From Pectinophora gossypiella (Eukaryota > Arthropoda > Insecta > Lepidoptera > Gelechiidae): a DNA stretch of 64,000 nt. Below the pieces are notes generated by a model. It was given only the letters and a program-made list of their open reading frames with translations. It was not told the DNA's origin and made no database searches. The stretch lies in NCBI RefSeq assembly GCF_024362695.1, contig NC_065419.1, positions 12,276,678 to 12,340,677 on the forward strand. The letters are read 5' to 3'. Made by a program: the position numbers and the translations under genes. Of the stretch, positions 21,410-32,754 are shown piece after piece. Each line of letters starts with the position of its first letter. Position 1 is the first letter of the stretch.

Positions 21410-22320
21410 TTTACTATTTTTGTTCTTATTCAAAAACAATGTAGATTTGATTGATATTAAGAGAATCAGGAATCGCACAATTATTATTGTGTAAGTTGTG
21501 TAGTTGTGTCTTCCGGTGAAACATCACACCTACCGTAGCCTTATAAAAACCACATCAGCGCCTTTAAGAAAAATCATTCGGATGTGATTTTTGTTAACAA
21601 AATCTCGCAATAGACACGCTAGTTTCAATCCAGGTAAAAAATTGTGGTCTTCACATCAAAATGTGATTTTCAAATGGGCGCTTATTTGGTTTTCACTGTA
21701 AGACAACGGTACACATATCGCATGCCTTATGTGTATATGGTGCGTGTAGGTAAAGGAAGGCTTCATATACTTAGGTAGTCAATCTTAGCAAAGGATTTGA
21801 ACCAATAGCTCTTGTCAAACCGAAAAGATTCCTACGAGTCCTGCGTATTTTTCGTTCTTATGGGTTTGTTTGTGAGTTTCCTTAAGCAGGGGTCAGTGCT
21901 ATGAAAACAAAATCAAAATTTGGTTAGTAAAGTATAGGTGACTAGCAACGGCTCTGTTATGAGCCTAACATTATGAATTATTATTAACGATAGGTTTGTC
22001 ACTGTGTCATATAAATAAACGAGGATCGTAAATTTCAGTCTCACGACAGTGGGTGTGTCTTGTGACTATCTAATTTGTTAAATTCCGACAAAGATGATGA
22101 AAACTCAAGTAGGTATATACTGTTAGATAGAAAAGAATCGATCGACCTAATATCAACTGATACATCACTATGCTCATAAACGTCCAACACTAGCTTACGT
22201 ACCTTGACAGATATAATTCTTACCGCGCACTGAGACGATTATAAATTGTACTGAACTGGTCGTTTAGTTTAATAATAGATAGGGAAACAATTAAACATGC
22301 ATAAAATCTAGTATTTACAT

Positions 22321-22760
22321 TGGCCCCGATTCCTGCAGACACTTCAACTTCAACTTTATGGTTGTATGGCAACCGCTCGTCATAGAGTAGAGACAACCAT
22401 TAAAACCAGACACCTCCTAATTTTACTTTAAGTTATACCTGTCATTCTCTTATCCACCGAAAAGGGAAGGGACGGATGATTGCTAGCTCTTAATTTTAGG
22501 AAGAACATCGACAAACGGTTTGCATACCAGTATCTCGCTGGTATGCAAACCGTCTGACGTATGCTGTCAACTTAATTCTGTCGGATTATTGGCCAATGTA
22601 AAATTTTTAGACGGTTGTTTTAGATTTGTGCTTAAAATTGACGTGTGTTCCATAAATTTTATGTTTGTCGATTACCCGTCCCTTTCCTTTTCGGCGGATA
22701 AGGTAATTTACAGATATAACTTAAAATAAAATTAGATGGTATTTACAGGAATTAGCACCA
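22321..22760. mobile_element. Palindromic MITE (CTGCAGACACC arms), copy 4 of 4, with an internal insertion
   Basis: Starts TGGCCCCGATTCCTGCAG and ends ACAGGAATTAGCACCA. About 70 extra bases (near 22342-22411, with TTATGGTTGTATGGCAACCG) sit in the left arm between two ACAC copies, so a small element inserted into this MITE. Confidence 0.7.
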
Positions 22761-23050
22761 TTTTCGACTTGCTTTGTCTATCCTAATAGGGACTGTGGAC
22801 GTAAGTTAAATACTGTATAGCATGCATAGAGCAACCCGGACCTCATCTACGTTCGGGATACAAGTGAGGCTAGAACCTGGATTGAATCTAGCCTGTGTAC
22901 TGCGAGGTTCGTAACGTCAAACAAACACACAACAACAACAACAAACAAACAACACACACCGACAAACAAACAAATACAAACAACAACGACAAATATGGAT
23001 GTAGGTCTGAAATAAAATAATTTATTTCATTTCATAACGCAGTTTTTCAA
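22761..23050. other. Intronic sequence with a degenerate ACAA-rich tract
   Basis: 22918-22995 is made of ACAA/ACAAC units, a simple repeat. No other feature is seen. Confidence 0.5.
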
Positions 23051-23054
23051 AAAG

Positions 23055-23160
23055 GCGCTTACCTAACCTAAAGATTTGACAAGTCCGGTTTTTTACAGAA
23101 GAGACTGTCTGTCTGACCTTCCATCCCGCGAAGGGAAAACCAGCCCAATACAAATTAGGT
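23055..23160 (-). repeat. Dispersed retroelement 3' fragment
   Basis: Reverse-complement relative of 7420-7575 (GACAAGTCCGGTTTTTTACA, CTGTCTGTCTGACCTTCC). Confidence 0.5.
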
Positions 23161-23697
23161 CACATTTGTTTTGTCTATAAGAAGTTTATCTGAAAGTTCC
23201 TTAAGACGAATATAGATTTTTTTATATTTGTTTAAAGGCCAGTTTGATCCCAGTAAATATTTATTCAAAGTTGGACGATGTATTTCGTAAGTAAGTCCTA
23301 AAAAGGAACGTAGGGCTGTAGCAAGTGAAACTGGCCTGGTCATCCGTCCTACTTTGTATAAGCTAGGGTTGCCAGGTTTTATCGAATTTGTCGAAAATTT
23401 TATTTATTTACATTTCATTACAATTTATAACGAGAAAATCATTACGTTCTTATCTTATATGTGTTACCTATATTCGATAAAAATGAAACCGGTTTAAAGT
23501 TCACATACAAATATTTTTATATCTTCGGCTAAGTAGTTGATGCCATTTGAAGCAAATGTACAATAAGTCACGTCAAAAGTCACGCTAAGCTATATAATGA
23601 GTTAGTGAGCTCGGTCATCGACCTTACAACTCACAAGAAAAAGAAGAAAAACAAGTAACATCAAAATTATTATTTATTATTAATCTCCTTATCTTAT

Positions 23698-23995
23698 TTA
23701 GCCTATACGATCCCACTGCTGGGCAAAGGCCTCCCCTTGATTTTTCCACTCCTCTCGACTTTGCGCGATCTCCGGCCAATCCTTGCGATAAGCATTGAGG
23801 TCGTCACACCATCTTTTACGCGGTCTGCCTCGACTTCTAAGCCCGCCCTGAGGTATCCAGTGGGTAACGACTCGTGCCCACCGCTCCGGATGCATCCGAC
23901 AGACGTGTCCGGCCCAGTCCCACTTCAGTCTGGCGGACTTTTTCCCTACATCAGTGATACGCGTTTTGGAGCGCAGTGTGTAGTTTATTATTAAT
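23698..23995 (-). pseudogene. 5'-truncated LINE, C-terminal coding fragment
   Basis: The minus strand encodes WDWAGHVCRMHPERWARVVT, then GRPRKRWCDDLNAYRKDWPE and ending EAFAQQWDRIG, a reverse-transcriptase C-terminus seen in many insect LINEs. The plus strand starts GCCTATACGATCCCACTGCT. A related copy in the other orientation lies at 24252-24490. Confidence 0.7.
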
Positions 23996-24251
23996 AATAT
24001 AATTTATTATTTATTATTTTTTGTTAGTCGGCAGCCCTACGCAAGTCCGACATGGGTGTTGCGTACGCGCATAGTAGAGACGTCTTCTGTCAACACGCTC
24101 TGGTGTCATCAGTTGCGGCAACCTTGCTAAGACAATGATCATGATGATGACATTATGGTGAAGCTTACGATGCATTGCGAAAAAAAATAAGATGAATACA
24201 TTTTGTTTTCTTCTAGTGTGTGTAAATGTCACATAAATAAGTAAACTTTTG

Positions 24252-24500
24252 AAATAATATGGGATTGGTTCGGACATGTTTGTCGCATGCACCCTGAGCG
24301 GTGGGCACGGATCGTCACGCATTGGGTGCCTCATGACGGGTACAGGCGTCATGGTAGACTGCGGAAGAGATGGCGTGGCGACTTTGACGCTTGCCGGAGG
24401 GACTGGCCGGAGTACGCACAAGACCGCGGAAAATGGTAAGAAGAACGGGAGGCATTTGCCCAGCAGTGGGATCTTACAGGCTAGATGATATTAGAGATAA
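24252..24500 (+). pseudogene. Second, diverged copy of the same LINE C-terminus, opposite strand
   Basis: The blocks TGTCGCATGCACCCTGAGCG, GACTGGCCGGAGTACGC and CCAGCAGTGGGATCTTACAG correspond to the minus-strand copy at 23698. With a copy on each strand about 250 bp apart, transcripts of intron 2 could fold here. It is frameshifted. Confidence 0.6.
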
Positions 24501-24545
24501 TATCAAAAGGAGATGATGATTATTTCGTAAACAAAGTATAAATAC

Positions 24546-24810
24546 AACTAGCGACCCGCCCCGGCTTCGCTCGGGTGCAATGCTAAGGAAAAAAATAAAT
24601 TATTTACGACATCACATTAAAAAAATCAAAAATAAAAGTATTTCTCCACTATTTAATGGATGTTATTATACATATAAACCTTCCTCGTGAATCACTCTAT
24701 CTACTAAAAAAAACCGCATCAAAATCCGTTGCGTAGTTTTAAAGATTTAAGCGTACATAGGGATATAGGGACAGAAAAAGCGTCTTTGTTTTATACTATG
24801 TAGTGATGAT
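24546..24810 (+). repeat. Dispersed repeat with GACCCGCCCCGGCTTCGCTC start
   Basis: The opening GC-rich phrase and the following 'AAATCCGTTGCGTAGTTTTA' belong to a repeat type widespread in insect introns. Class not determined from this single copy. Confidence 0.5.
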
Positions 24811-24977
24811 GAACGCTGTGAGGCCTTTGTAATAACTAGGTGCTAACTAACCTGCCAGCATACAATACGTGATAGTAATTTAAATGTATTTTCTGACATG
24901 CTGGGCATAACGAGTAATGCTAAGTATTTATGTTTGTTTGTAAGTATTTATGTCAGCCAATTAATGTTTTATTTTTT

Positions 24978-25110
24978 AACACAGGGTGTTAGAGACATCG
25001 TAACGAATACTGAGGGGGATGATTCAGAACATGATTCTGTGTGTGTGTGTGTGTGTGTTTAATATCAAGTGGAATTTTCCGTCGCAAAACTATGGAACTG
25101 AAAATCCTCC
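24978..25110 (+). mobile_element. Half copy of the GACATCGTAACGAATACTGA palindromic MITE
   Basis: Matches the left arm of the full element at 52999-53380, interrupted by a (TG)n run at 25039-25057. Confidence 0.6.
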
Positions 25111-25117
25111 TCCTCCG

Positions 25118-25175
25118 ACCTCCGGACCTCCGGATCGTGAGCCCAACGCTCAAACCACTGGACCACGGAGGCCGT
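25118..25175 (-). repeat. SINE family B head fragment
   Basis: The plus strand reads GACCTCCGGATCGTGAGCCC and GGACCACGGAGGCC, the reverse complement of a SINE B head only. Confidence 0.6.
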
Positions 25176-25291
25176 TACCTGATGCCGGTGGCCGATGTAG
25201 TAGTAAGATTTTATAATAGATTTAAAATACCTAGAACCTTGATATTCAAAAATTCATTATCTCCCTAGTGTTTGCCCATTTTCACAGGGTC

Positions 25292-25412
25292 CGCGTACAT
25301 AACCTGATGATTTGACAGATCCGGTATATTCACAGAAGCGATTGCCTGTCTGACCTTTCCTTGGGGAAACCAGCCCAATACAGGTTAGGTCACATACCTT
25401 CGAACGTTTCGA
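25292..25412 (-). repeat. Dispersed retroelement 3' fragment
   Basis: Relative of 7420-7575 in reverse orientation: GATTTGACAGATCCGGT, GATTGCCTGTCTGACCTTTC, CCAGCCCAATACAGGTTAGG. Confidence 0.5.
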
Positions 25413-25850
25413 AACGTATTTCTCGAGAATGTAGGTTTTCTCTCTATGTTTTCAAAAAGTGTTCTCTGAAAATGAACAAGTTTCATTCCGTTCGCACCGC
25501 AGCTATATTTTTTATCGCAAATACAAGTTTTTAAAATAGCATAATGCACAAGCACTCGTGATATCAGCGGTGATTTTAATAGACATTGATGAATAATGAA
25601 TATGCATTAAAGTAGCTACGCGTAACCTCGTGACGTAATGACCTACTTGCCAACATTTTGTTAATATTATTGTAATCTTTATAATTCATTTAATTCGCCG
25701 TTCATACTATTGACGATCGTAAACAAACTCCCAAGAGAAAGATATAAACATATCGTTGCTTTACAGTGAACAGCGCGTAACCGCCATTTTGAATTTCATG
25801 TCCTCAACAAAACTTCGACTTCTTTCAAATAATTTCATTTCACGTAAAAA

Positions 25851-26408
25851 TGAGGGACTTTCCAATCGGCGTTGCCCAAAACACGATAGATGGCGTTGTT
25901 AAGTTTTTCTTCGTTTAAACTTCTAATTTCATGGATAACAGACATATGCATCTTTTATCTTTGTTTTTGGGTATAAATGATGACCCTTTTTTATTACAGC
26001 AACGTACAATTACAACTTCCACCCATTATTATTCTGATCAAAATAAAGATAAGCAATAAACGTAGCAACATCATTCTATACATAATGTGTGTGATCCAAA
26101 TATCGAGCAACAATTAGTTTTATGTATGCTTCTGTCTGCCAATATATATAAAAATCATTGTTGCTTGATATTTGGGTGACGTTTTGTATATAATTATGTC
26201 GCTATATTGCTTCTCTTTATTTTGATCAGAATAATAATGGATGGAAGATGTAATTGTACCTTGGTGTAATAAGAGTCATCATTTATACCCAAAAACAAAG
26301 ATAAAACATGCATGTCTGTTATCCATGAAATTAGATGGTTAAACGAAGAAAAATCTGTACAACGCTATCTATATTATTTTTGAGGAACGTTGCTTGGAAA
26401 CTCCCTCA
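25851..26408. mobile_element. 558-bp palindromic MITE with TGAGGGACTTTCC ends
   Basis: Left TGAGGGACTTTCCAA and right TTGGAAACTCCCTCA ends. The arms of about 200 bp include GATAACAGACATATGCATCT with reverse GCATGTCTGTTATCCATGAA, and ATTATTCTGATCAAAATAAA with its reverse. No gene inside. Related solo ends lie at 6951 and 48741. Confidence 0.8.
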
Positions 26409-26915
26409 AAACAAAACATGACTTCCTAGACAACTTGTACGACATACGTACGGTCAGTACGCTAATAAGTATGTAGCTACATTAATTTTCCCCCTCAGAC
26501 AAAACATTGCACAAAAGAAACATCAACCTTGCAATCTTGGTCGTTATACGATGTATTAACTGCTATAGGAAGAACAATAAACACAAATAAGTATCCAATC
26601 AACCACATCGGCAAAATGCCGACATCTACCAAGCGGAACCCCATCTTCTATACCCCTTGCGAATTGACTAGTCTCCCCTTGTCAAAGAAGTTGCATATAG
26701 CAGGCAACTAGATGATTCGGACGGGTTATACCTAATAGCATAATTGATTAAGTCTCAACACGCGAGTCTACGTAATAAAGAAGGTATTAATGTGAACAAA
26801 TGTGTGCCGATTAACGGTGAGACTGGTCCAGTCGGGCTGATAGGCAGTACAACCGAGCTGTGAGCAAAACCCAAAATTGTCATTCGCAAATAGCGCGTTA
26901 TTATGTCTTCTATAC

Positions 26916-27215
26916 GGCCTCCGTGGTCCAGTGGTCCAACGATCTGGAGGCCCCGGTGCGGACATATCACAAAAATCACTTTGTGATCCCTAATTTGGTT
27001 AGGACATTACAGGCTGATCACCTGATTGTCCGAAAGTAAGATGATCCATGCTTCGGAAGGCATGTTAAACGGTTGGTCCCGGTTACTACTTGCTGATGTA
27101 AGTATGTAGTTGTTATATGAGCCATGTCAGGGGCCTTTGGCGGCTCAATAATAACCCTGACACCAGGGTTGATGAGGTTGGTATTCCACCTCACAACGCA
27201 CACGATAAGAAGAAC
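26916..27215 (+). mobile_element. SINE family B, copy 2
   Basis: Head GCCTCCGTGGTCCAGTGG, a shortened second promoter box, the central block, the GATGTAAGTATGTAGTTGTT segment and a CACACGATAAGAAGAAC end. Located in intron 2 of the carrier gene. Confidence 0.88.
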
Positions 27216-27668
27216 ATGTCTCCTATTAAGATTCGTTACGATACCTTTGTAAAAAAAATATAAAAAAAAATAAAAAAAAATAAAATAAATAAAATGTGTT
27301 CCATTGTTGAGTCTGCATAATAGGTATCTCCAAAATAATACAACAGCTTCAACAAAGAGTAGAGATCATCTTTTATGTGTAAAAGATTAGCATTGACGTC
27401 TGTTTCTGACGCATTTGGACTTTGAAAAGGTTTCCATATTGTCGCTTTCTAGAGACAAGTCCTACGTATAAGCGTCTTTTTGAAAAAATAAAAAATAAGC
27501 AATTTTGAAATTGTCTTCACAAAAAGAAATATTTATATATTCATAAAACTATTTTTTAACATTACAGTATTGATAAAATACTAATGCGGTAAAGGCTCAA
27601 CATTACATTTCTGCAGAGAAATGTACAATAAATAATGTAATGTTTATAATAATAAATGCAATAAGCAG

Positions 27669-27832
27669 TGGAATTCTCTGCAGTCTCCTGTATTTCCGAA
27701 TGCATATAACCCGGGTGCTTTCAAGGCCAGAGTGAACAGGCACCTTCTGGGCGAGCACGCTCCATTTTAGGCCTCGTCAATGCCTTCGGGCATGTCTGGG
27801 GCCAAGAGCAAACCCATCAAAGGTAAAAAAAA
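27669..27832 (+). pseudogene. LINE reverse-transcriptase C-terminus fragment
   Basis: 27669-27770 reads WNSLQSPVFPNAYNPGAFKA then RVNRHLLGEHAPF and stop, the usual end of jockey/R1/CR1-like LINE polyproteins (W-N-S-L-P...F...N). A short 3'UTR (ATGCCTTCGGGCATGTCTGG) and an A-rich end follow. The rest of the element is missing. Confidence 0.65.
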
Positions 27833-28114
27833 TATATAAATTGCTTCGAGTTTCTTACGGTTCAAAGGTCGATTTCAAAAATAGAGTGGGGAATTTGGAC
27901 GGGAGCGAGTGTGTAACTACACACATATATTAGGTATGATGTTTATGTACTTTAGACTTATAGAGAGTGGACTTTGAACTATTGCCATTGAATTTGTTGA
28001 TCTTTCGTCAACTAATGCCAAGGGCGAGAGAGATGCGACCGCTACAAGAAACTATACATAGAACGATCCTGGCATAGTTTTGCGGGTATTTTTAATTCGT
28101 AGGTACTTGACTAC

Positions 28115-28985
28115 CGGAAGGCAATCATCATATCCCCTGCGTTATCCCGTTTTCATAGGGTCCGCTTACCTAACCAGCAGGGCTCACATGCGCAATATGA
28201 TAAAATTATCCATCGAATCAATAAATTTTGTCGAAATCCATAAGATAAGATAATCGTTTATTGTCTAACTTTGTACAATGGGTGTTACATTTTAGAAGGT
28301 ATCAACAGTTTGCCCTTACGGTCGTACAGTCACGAGCAATATAATGTACTCACTTTAGGACTCTGTCGTCGCACTATATTCGACATTTAGTAAGACTTAC
28401 AGTTCAATTTGTCAAAAAAGTAAATGTGACATGGTACCAAAGTGTATACATATTAATGCTCGTGACCGTACAATATTAGGAGGTACAATAGATTTAGTAG
28501 GTAATTTAAACTTAACAATAAAACTCCGACACATTCACTACGTTAAGCCGAAATACTCATGCAAGCCATAAAACACTTATCCACTAGCCATTCCTTTAGA
28601 TTTCTTTCAAATTGAGTACCATCCTAGAGTTGAGTATCATCATAGAGTGATTTAATACAATTTGGCAAATGATTAAATACTTTTATGCCACTAAATACAA
28701 GTTTATTTCCGTAACATGCGTGCACGTGATTTTGTTCGTATTTTGACAGAACGACATGACTTTTTTGGGTTCACATTTCACATGTTAGCACCAATCGCCA
28801 AAACGACATAATTATATCGTCAGAATCGATAAAATGACCGTGACAAAATTTTATCACGTTGCACATGTTAGCCTTACTGAAGATTTGACAGGTCCGCTTT
28901 TTTACAGAATCAACTGCCTGTCTGACCTTTCAACTCGAAGAGAAAACAGCTCAGTTACCGGAAGCGGATAACGCAGGGGATTTAC
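28115..28985 (-). repeat. Dispersed retroelement fragment split by other sequence
   Basis: The two halves (28115-28180, GTCCGCTTACCTAACC; 28865-28985, GATTTGACAGGTCCGC...GGATAACGCAGGGGA) together resemble 7420-7575. The 680 bases between them contain the TACAGTCATGAGC MITE and AT-rich sequence. Confidence 0.4.
28325..28469 (+). mobile_element. TACAGTCATGAGC MITE, copy 2
   Basis: 145-bp copy from TACAGTCACGAGCAATATAA to ATTAATGCTCGTGACCGTA. Confidence 0.8.
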
Positions 28986-29214
28986 TTTTTACGCGATACG
29001 TTTAAGGCGTTACCAGGTAGAAGTCCCGAGTGGTATTAGGTACGTTTGTGATTGGTAGGTTTTATAATTATTAACCATAACAAAAAAAAACCTTTAAGGA
29101 TGGGGGGAGGAATAGGGATATACAATCTCTTTCAATTTATTTAATCGTAAGTTTAAGGCGAAGGTTATGTTGGTAGGACTGGCAGATGAAGTTTTATAAG
29201 GATGTGCATTGACC

Positions 29215-29365
29215 AAATTGGGCATCTCCTTAAAAAAGGCGTGCGTGTATGAAACGATTGATGAATGTGGAGCAAGCAAGAGAAGTAACCAGGATCGAAA
29301 CAAATAGAATTCCATAATCTCTGCTTACCACAATGGGAAATAGGCGTAAGTTTATGTAAAATGTG
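29215..29365 (+). repeat. 3'-end fragment of the RTE-like LINE
   Basis: GCGTGCGTGTATGAAACGAT and GGAAATAGGCGTAAGTTTAT match the end of the copies at 4760 and 48108. A SINE B sits in its tail. Confidence 0.6.
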
Positions 29366-29369
29366 TGTT

Positions 29370-29659
29370 CTTCTTTCGTGTGGGTTGTGAGGTGGATTAC
29401 CAACCCCATAAACCTGATATGATATGACTCATGTAGCGATTACGTACTTACATCAGTAAGTAGTAACCGGGACCAACGGCTTAACCTGCCTTCCGAAGCA
29501 CGGATCATCTTACTTTTTGGACAATCAGGTTATCAGCCTGTAATGTCCTAACCAAACTAGGGATCACAAAGTGATTTTTGTGATTTGTCTCCACCGGGAT
29601 TCGAACCCGGGACCTCCGTATCGTGAACACAGCGACAAACCACTGGACCACGGAGGCCG
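29370..29659 (-). mobile_element. SINE family B, copy 3, with target duplication
   Basis: Minus-strand copy with head end GGACCACGGAGGCC. AATGTGTGTT lies on both sides (29360-29369 and 29660-29669), a 10-bp target duplication. Confidence 0.92.
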
Positions 29660-29939
29660 AATGTGTGTTGTTTAGTCGTTATAAATTATTGGCATAAAAA
29701 TACTTGTGATATTAAGAAATAATATTTTTGATTTGATTGTCGAGTAGGTAGGTACATTTTGTTCCGTAGTTCCATATCGATAAGCGATAGGAAGTATTCG
29801 ACTGAGTCTAAGGGCACGTGTTGCCATTCAGTATTTTGTCTACACAGATATTTTTAGAAAGATAATAGTTTGTTAGTACAATGTCGGTTAGAAGAGATCC
29901 ATAAGATAATGAGTTTAAGGAGCTACTATGTATTCATTA

Positions 29940-30125
29940 ATACAGGGTGTCAGTGACATCGTAATGAATACTGCGGGATGTCCTTGATTGAATGATTCTT
30001 GAGTTGATAGCAAGTGGAATTTCCTGTCGGAAAATTCATGAAATTTTTTGTGTTTTTTAAATTATTTTCCGTTCTATACTTTTGCACAGTACGGTATTTA
30101 TATACAAGTTTTTCCGTAGTGGATA
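29940..30125 (+). mobile_element. Half copy of the GACATCGTAACGAATACTGA MITE
   Basis: TACAGGGTGTCAGTGACATC and GTGGAATTTCCTGTCGG match the left half of 52999-53380. The mirrored half is absent. Confidence 0.55.
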
Positions 30126-30498
30126 CTAGATCTGGCAGAAGGCATCCAATCTCTCCTCCATGCAGATTTTGATGGAATAATTTCCTTCTAATTTCTTTGT
30201 TCCAGTCACACTCCACCAAGAAAAGCAAAAGGTCCTGATGTGGTGTGATGTCTTGTAATTTACAATTCATCACACATACAAGAAACATTTTATAACATAC
30301 ACAAGTATTACAGCACAATTGGCGGCCTTATTGCTCTGCAAAAATTTTTGCCAGACTACCAGGAATCAACCATAAATAAACTTGGTTGAATGTTATCCAA
30401 TGACAAACGCCAGTTTACGATAGACATCCCAGGATATGCAGAAATAACAGGAGTGGATCGAGTGATAGTGATTTGGCATACAAAGTCGACCCCAAGTA

Positions 30499-31793
30499 CG
30501 AGGGGAGGTCAAAAAGTTCGCGGAATGAGGGGGAAGGGGGTCGAAATTAAACACGAAACTATTTTTCCTTTTCAATATATTCTCCCTTAACCTTAACACA
30601 TTTTCCGGATTTATCAAATAATTTGTTTATTCCATCATAAAAAAAAGATTTCTCTTTGCTGTCAAAATAGGCCGAAATTGCAGACTTGACTTCTTCATCA
30701 TCGCCAAATTTTCGTCCACGCAGTTCCTTTTTCATTTTTGGGAACAAATTATAATCGCTGGGGGCCAAGTCTGGACTGTAAGGCGGGTGGTTTAATTTTT
30801 CGAACCCGCATCGGTGAATGGCAGCCGTCGCAACATGGCACGTGTGGACGGGTGCGTTGTCGTGCAAAAGGAGCACACCTCTTGACAGCTTTCCTCTTCT
30901 TTTTTCCTTGATAGCCTCTTTCAATCTATCCAGTAAAGAAGCGTAGTAATGTCCCGTTATAGTCACACCACGATCTTTATAATCAATCAGCAAAATACCT
31001 TCTGTATCCCAAAAAATAGTGGCCATGATCTTTCCGGCCGATTGTGACACCTTAAACTTCTTTGGAGGAGGTGTGCCTTTTTTATGCCACTGCATCGACT
31101 CTTGCTTCGACTCAGGTTCATAGTGGTGAACCCAGGTTTCATCTCCAGTAACAATCCGGGCCATAACTTCTTCCTTATTCTCTCCACAGAGCTCTAAAAA
31201 CTGGCGAGAACACTCGACACGCTCGCTTTTTTGAAGTGGCGTGAGCATTCTTGGAATCCATCTTGCGCTGACCTTAGTCATCCCAAGATGTTGATGTAGG
31301 ATATTTAAAATACTTGTTTCGGATACACCGACCATTGCTGCAAGCTGCTTCTTCTTCAAGCGGGTATCTTCTAATACAAGTTTCTCTACTTTTTCGATGA
31401 TTTCCGGTGTGGTGGCCTCAATGGGCCGTCCGGAGCGGGGGTCATCTTCAATCGACTCTCTTCCTTGCTTGAAAAGACTATGCCACTTGTAAACCATGGT
31501 TTTACCAGGGGCAGAGTCCGCGTAAACTGCTAACAGCTCTTGAAAAATCGTCTGAGCGGATTTTCCTTGCTTGGTGAGGAACTTAATGACGGCGCGGTGT
31601 TCAATTTTCTCCATATTCGCTGAGTTCTTCCCGATTCACTTGTTTGCTGGTCGATAGTTCAAACGTTAATGACCCGATTTGCTTCAATCTTGGTACATAT
31701 ACTGTTAATGAGGTGTGCAACTAGCGGCTACCTGTACGAGCAAACCAACCCCCTCCAACCCCTCCATTCCGCGAACTTTTTGACCTCCCCTCG
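30499..31793 (-). mobile_element. Apparently intact mariner transposon
   Basis: 1295 bp with perfect 29-bp inverted ends (30499-30527 and 31765-31793; they begin CGAGGGGAGGTCAAAAAG). TA lies on each side (30497-30498 and 31794-31795), and the transposase frame is uninterrupted on the minus strand. Located in intron 2 of the carrier gene, on the same strand as the host gene. The perfect ends and open frame indicate recent arrival. Confidence 0.95.
30559..31614 (-). CDS. Mariner transposase, full length
   Basis: 351 residues, the usual mariner length (about 340-350). The N-terminal half holds two helix-turn-helix-like regions for binding the inverted ends (an early K-F-L...Q-T-I-F segment and LKKKQLAAMVGVSETSI around residues 86-102). 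WIPRML at 119-124 corresponds to the conserved WVPHEL motif. The catalytic triad is visible: D158 in TGDETWV, D252 in HDNAPVH and D287 in SPDLAPSDYNLF, with 34 residues between the last two, the DD34D spacing of mariners. No stop or frameshift, so the enzyme could be functional, although activity cannot be judged from sequence alone. Subfamily not assigned. Confidence 0.95.
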   Translation of the reverse strand: MEKIEHRAVIKFLTKQGKSAQTIFQELLAVYADSAPGKTMVYKWHSLFKQGRESIEDDPRSGRPIEATTPEIIEKVEKLVLEDTRLKKKQLAAMVGVSETSILNILHQHLGMTKVSARWIPRMLTPLQKSERVECSRQFLELCGENKEEVMARIVTGDETWVHHYEPESKQESMQWHKKGTPPPKKFKVSQSAGKIMATIFWDTEGILLIDYKDRGVTITGHYYASLLDRLKEAIKEKRRGKLSRGVLLLHDNAPVHTCHVATAAIHRCGFEKLNHPPYSPDLAPSDYNLFPKMKKELRGRKFGDDEEVKSAISAYFDSKEKSFFYDGINKLFDKSGKCVKVKGEYIEKEK

Positions 31794-31850
31794 TAGGTAA
31801 TTGAAGGCCGAGACGGTTAGTTATAATGACAGAAGAGGAAACACATGCAC

Positions 31851-32131
31851 AAGGAGGTCCCGGGTACTAATCCCGGTGTGATATGTATCACAAAAATCAC
31901 TTTGTGATCCCTAGTTTGGTTAGGACAACACAGGCTGATCACCTGGTTGTCCGAAAGCGAGATGATCCGTGCTTCGGAAGTCGTTAAGCCGTTGGTCCCG
32001 GTTACTACTTACTGATGTAAGTATGTAGTCGTTACATGAGCCATGTCAGGGGCCTTTGGCGGCTCACTAATAACCCTGACACCAGGGTTGATGAGGTTGG
32101 TATTCCACCTCACAACCCACACGATAAGAAT
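31851..32131 (+). mobile_element. SINE family B, copy 4 (5'-truncated)
   Basis: Begins at the second promoter box (GAGGTCCCGGGTACTAATCC) and continues to CACACGATAAGAATAAG. Lies 57 bp from the mariner. Confidence 0.85.
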
Positions 32132-32569
32132 AAGTTTAGGGTAAACAATGAAAATAGAATAAAAGTTATGGATTCTCTCTCCAAACTTTATGTTTGTCGC
32201 TCGCAGGTTCTGAATAAGCACTTGATCGTTATCACACTTGTTGAAAAGCGGTGACGCAGTTGAATATAAGTCTTCCTGTTTCGAAAATGCCTTCGCTATG
32301 TTGAAGAACTTCAGAATGCAATTCTCAGGGCAGGCAGGCTGCGATATATATAACATTTCAACTTACTTTTTATTTACTAAAATATTGATAACGAAATTAG
32401 GCACGCAGTAGGTATGTAGGTATACGAGCAATATAGGTGAAATCGTAAATGATACGTTATCTCCAAAATAAATAAGTTTGATTTGGTCGACAGTATAATA
32501 ACAAGTAGTTTAGCAGGTAGGTACAACCAAAGAGCAAAAGTTTTAGAATTTTAATCTTGGACGCCTTAG

Positions 32570-32706
32570 GGTGGTTATTAATAAACTAATCTCAGCTGAC
32601 ACTGCCCCCAAGACCATGCTCAAGTCCCTGTTTTTATATAAGAACTGTCACATTGACATGATCTTGAGGGCAGTCTCGAAGCTGAGATTAGTTTATTAAT
32701 ATCACC
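32570..32706. mobile_element. Palindromic MITE (TTAATAAACTAATCTCAGCT arms)
   Basis: GGTGGTTATTAATAAACTAA...CTCAGCT is mirrored by AGCTGAGATTAGTTTATTAA...CACC, about 137 bp in all. Single copy in the window. Confidence 0.7.
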
Positions 32707-32754
32707 TTTAGTAGACAAAAAAGAAAAATATCGAGTCTTGGAGAATTTAGATCT

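Noticed and set aside
22918..22995. CRISPR-like spaced repeats
   Set aside because: This is a degenerate ACAA simple repeat in a eukaryotic intron; no regular spacers.
24014..24421. 135-codon minus-strand open frame
   Set aside because: It is antisense to the plus-strand LINE fragment and made of shadow sequence.
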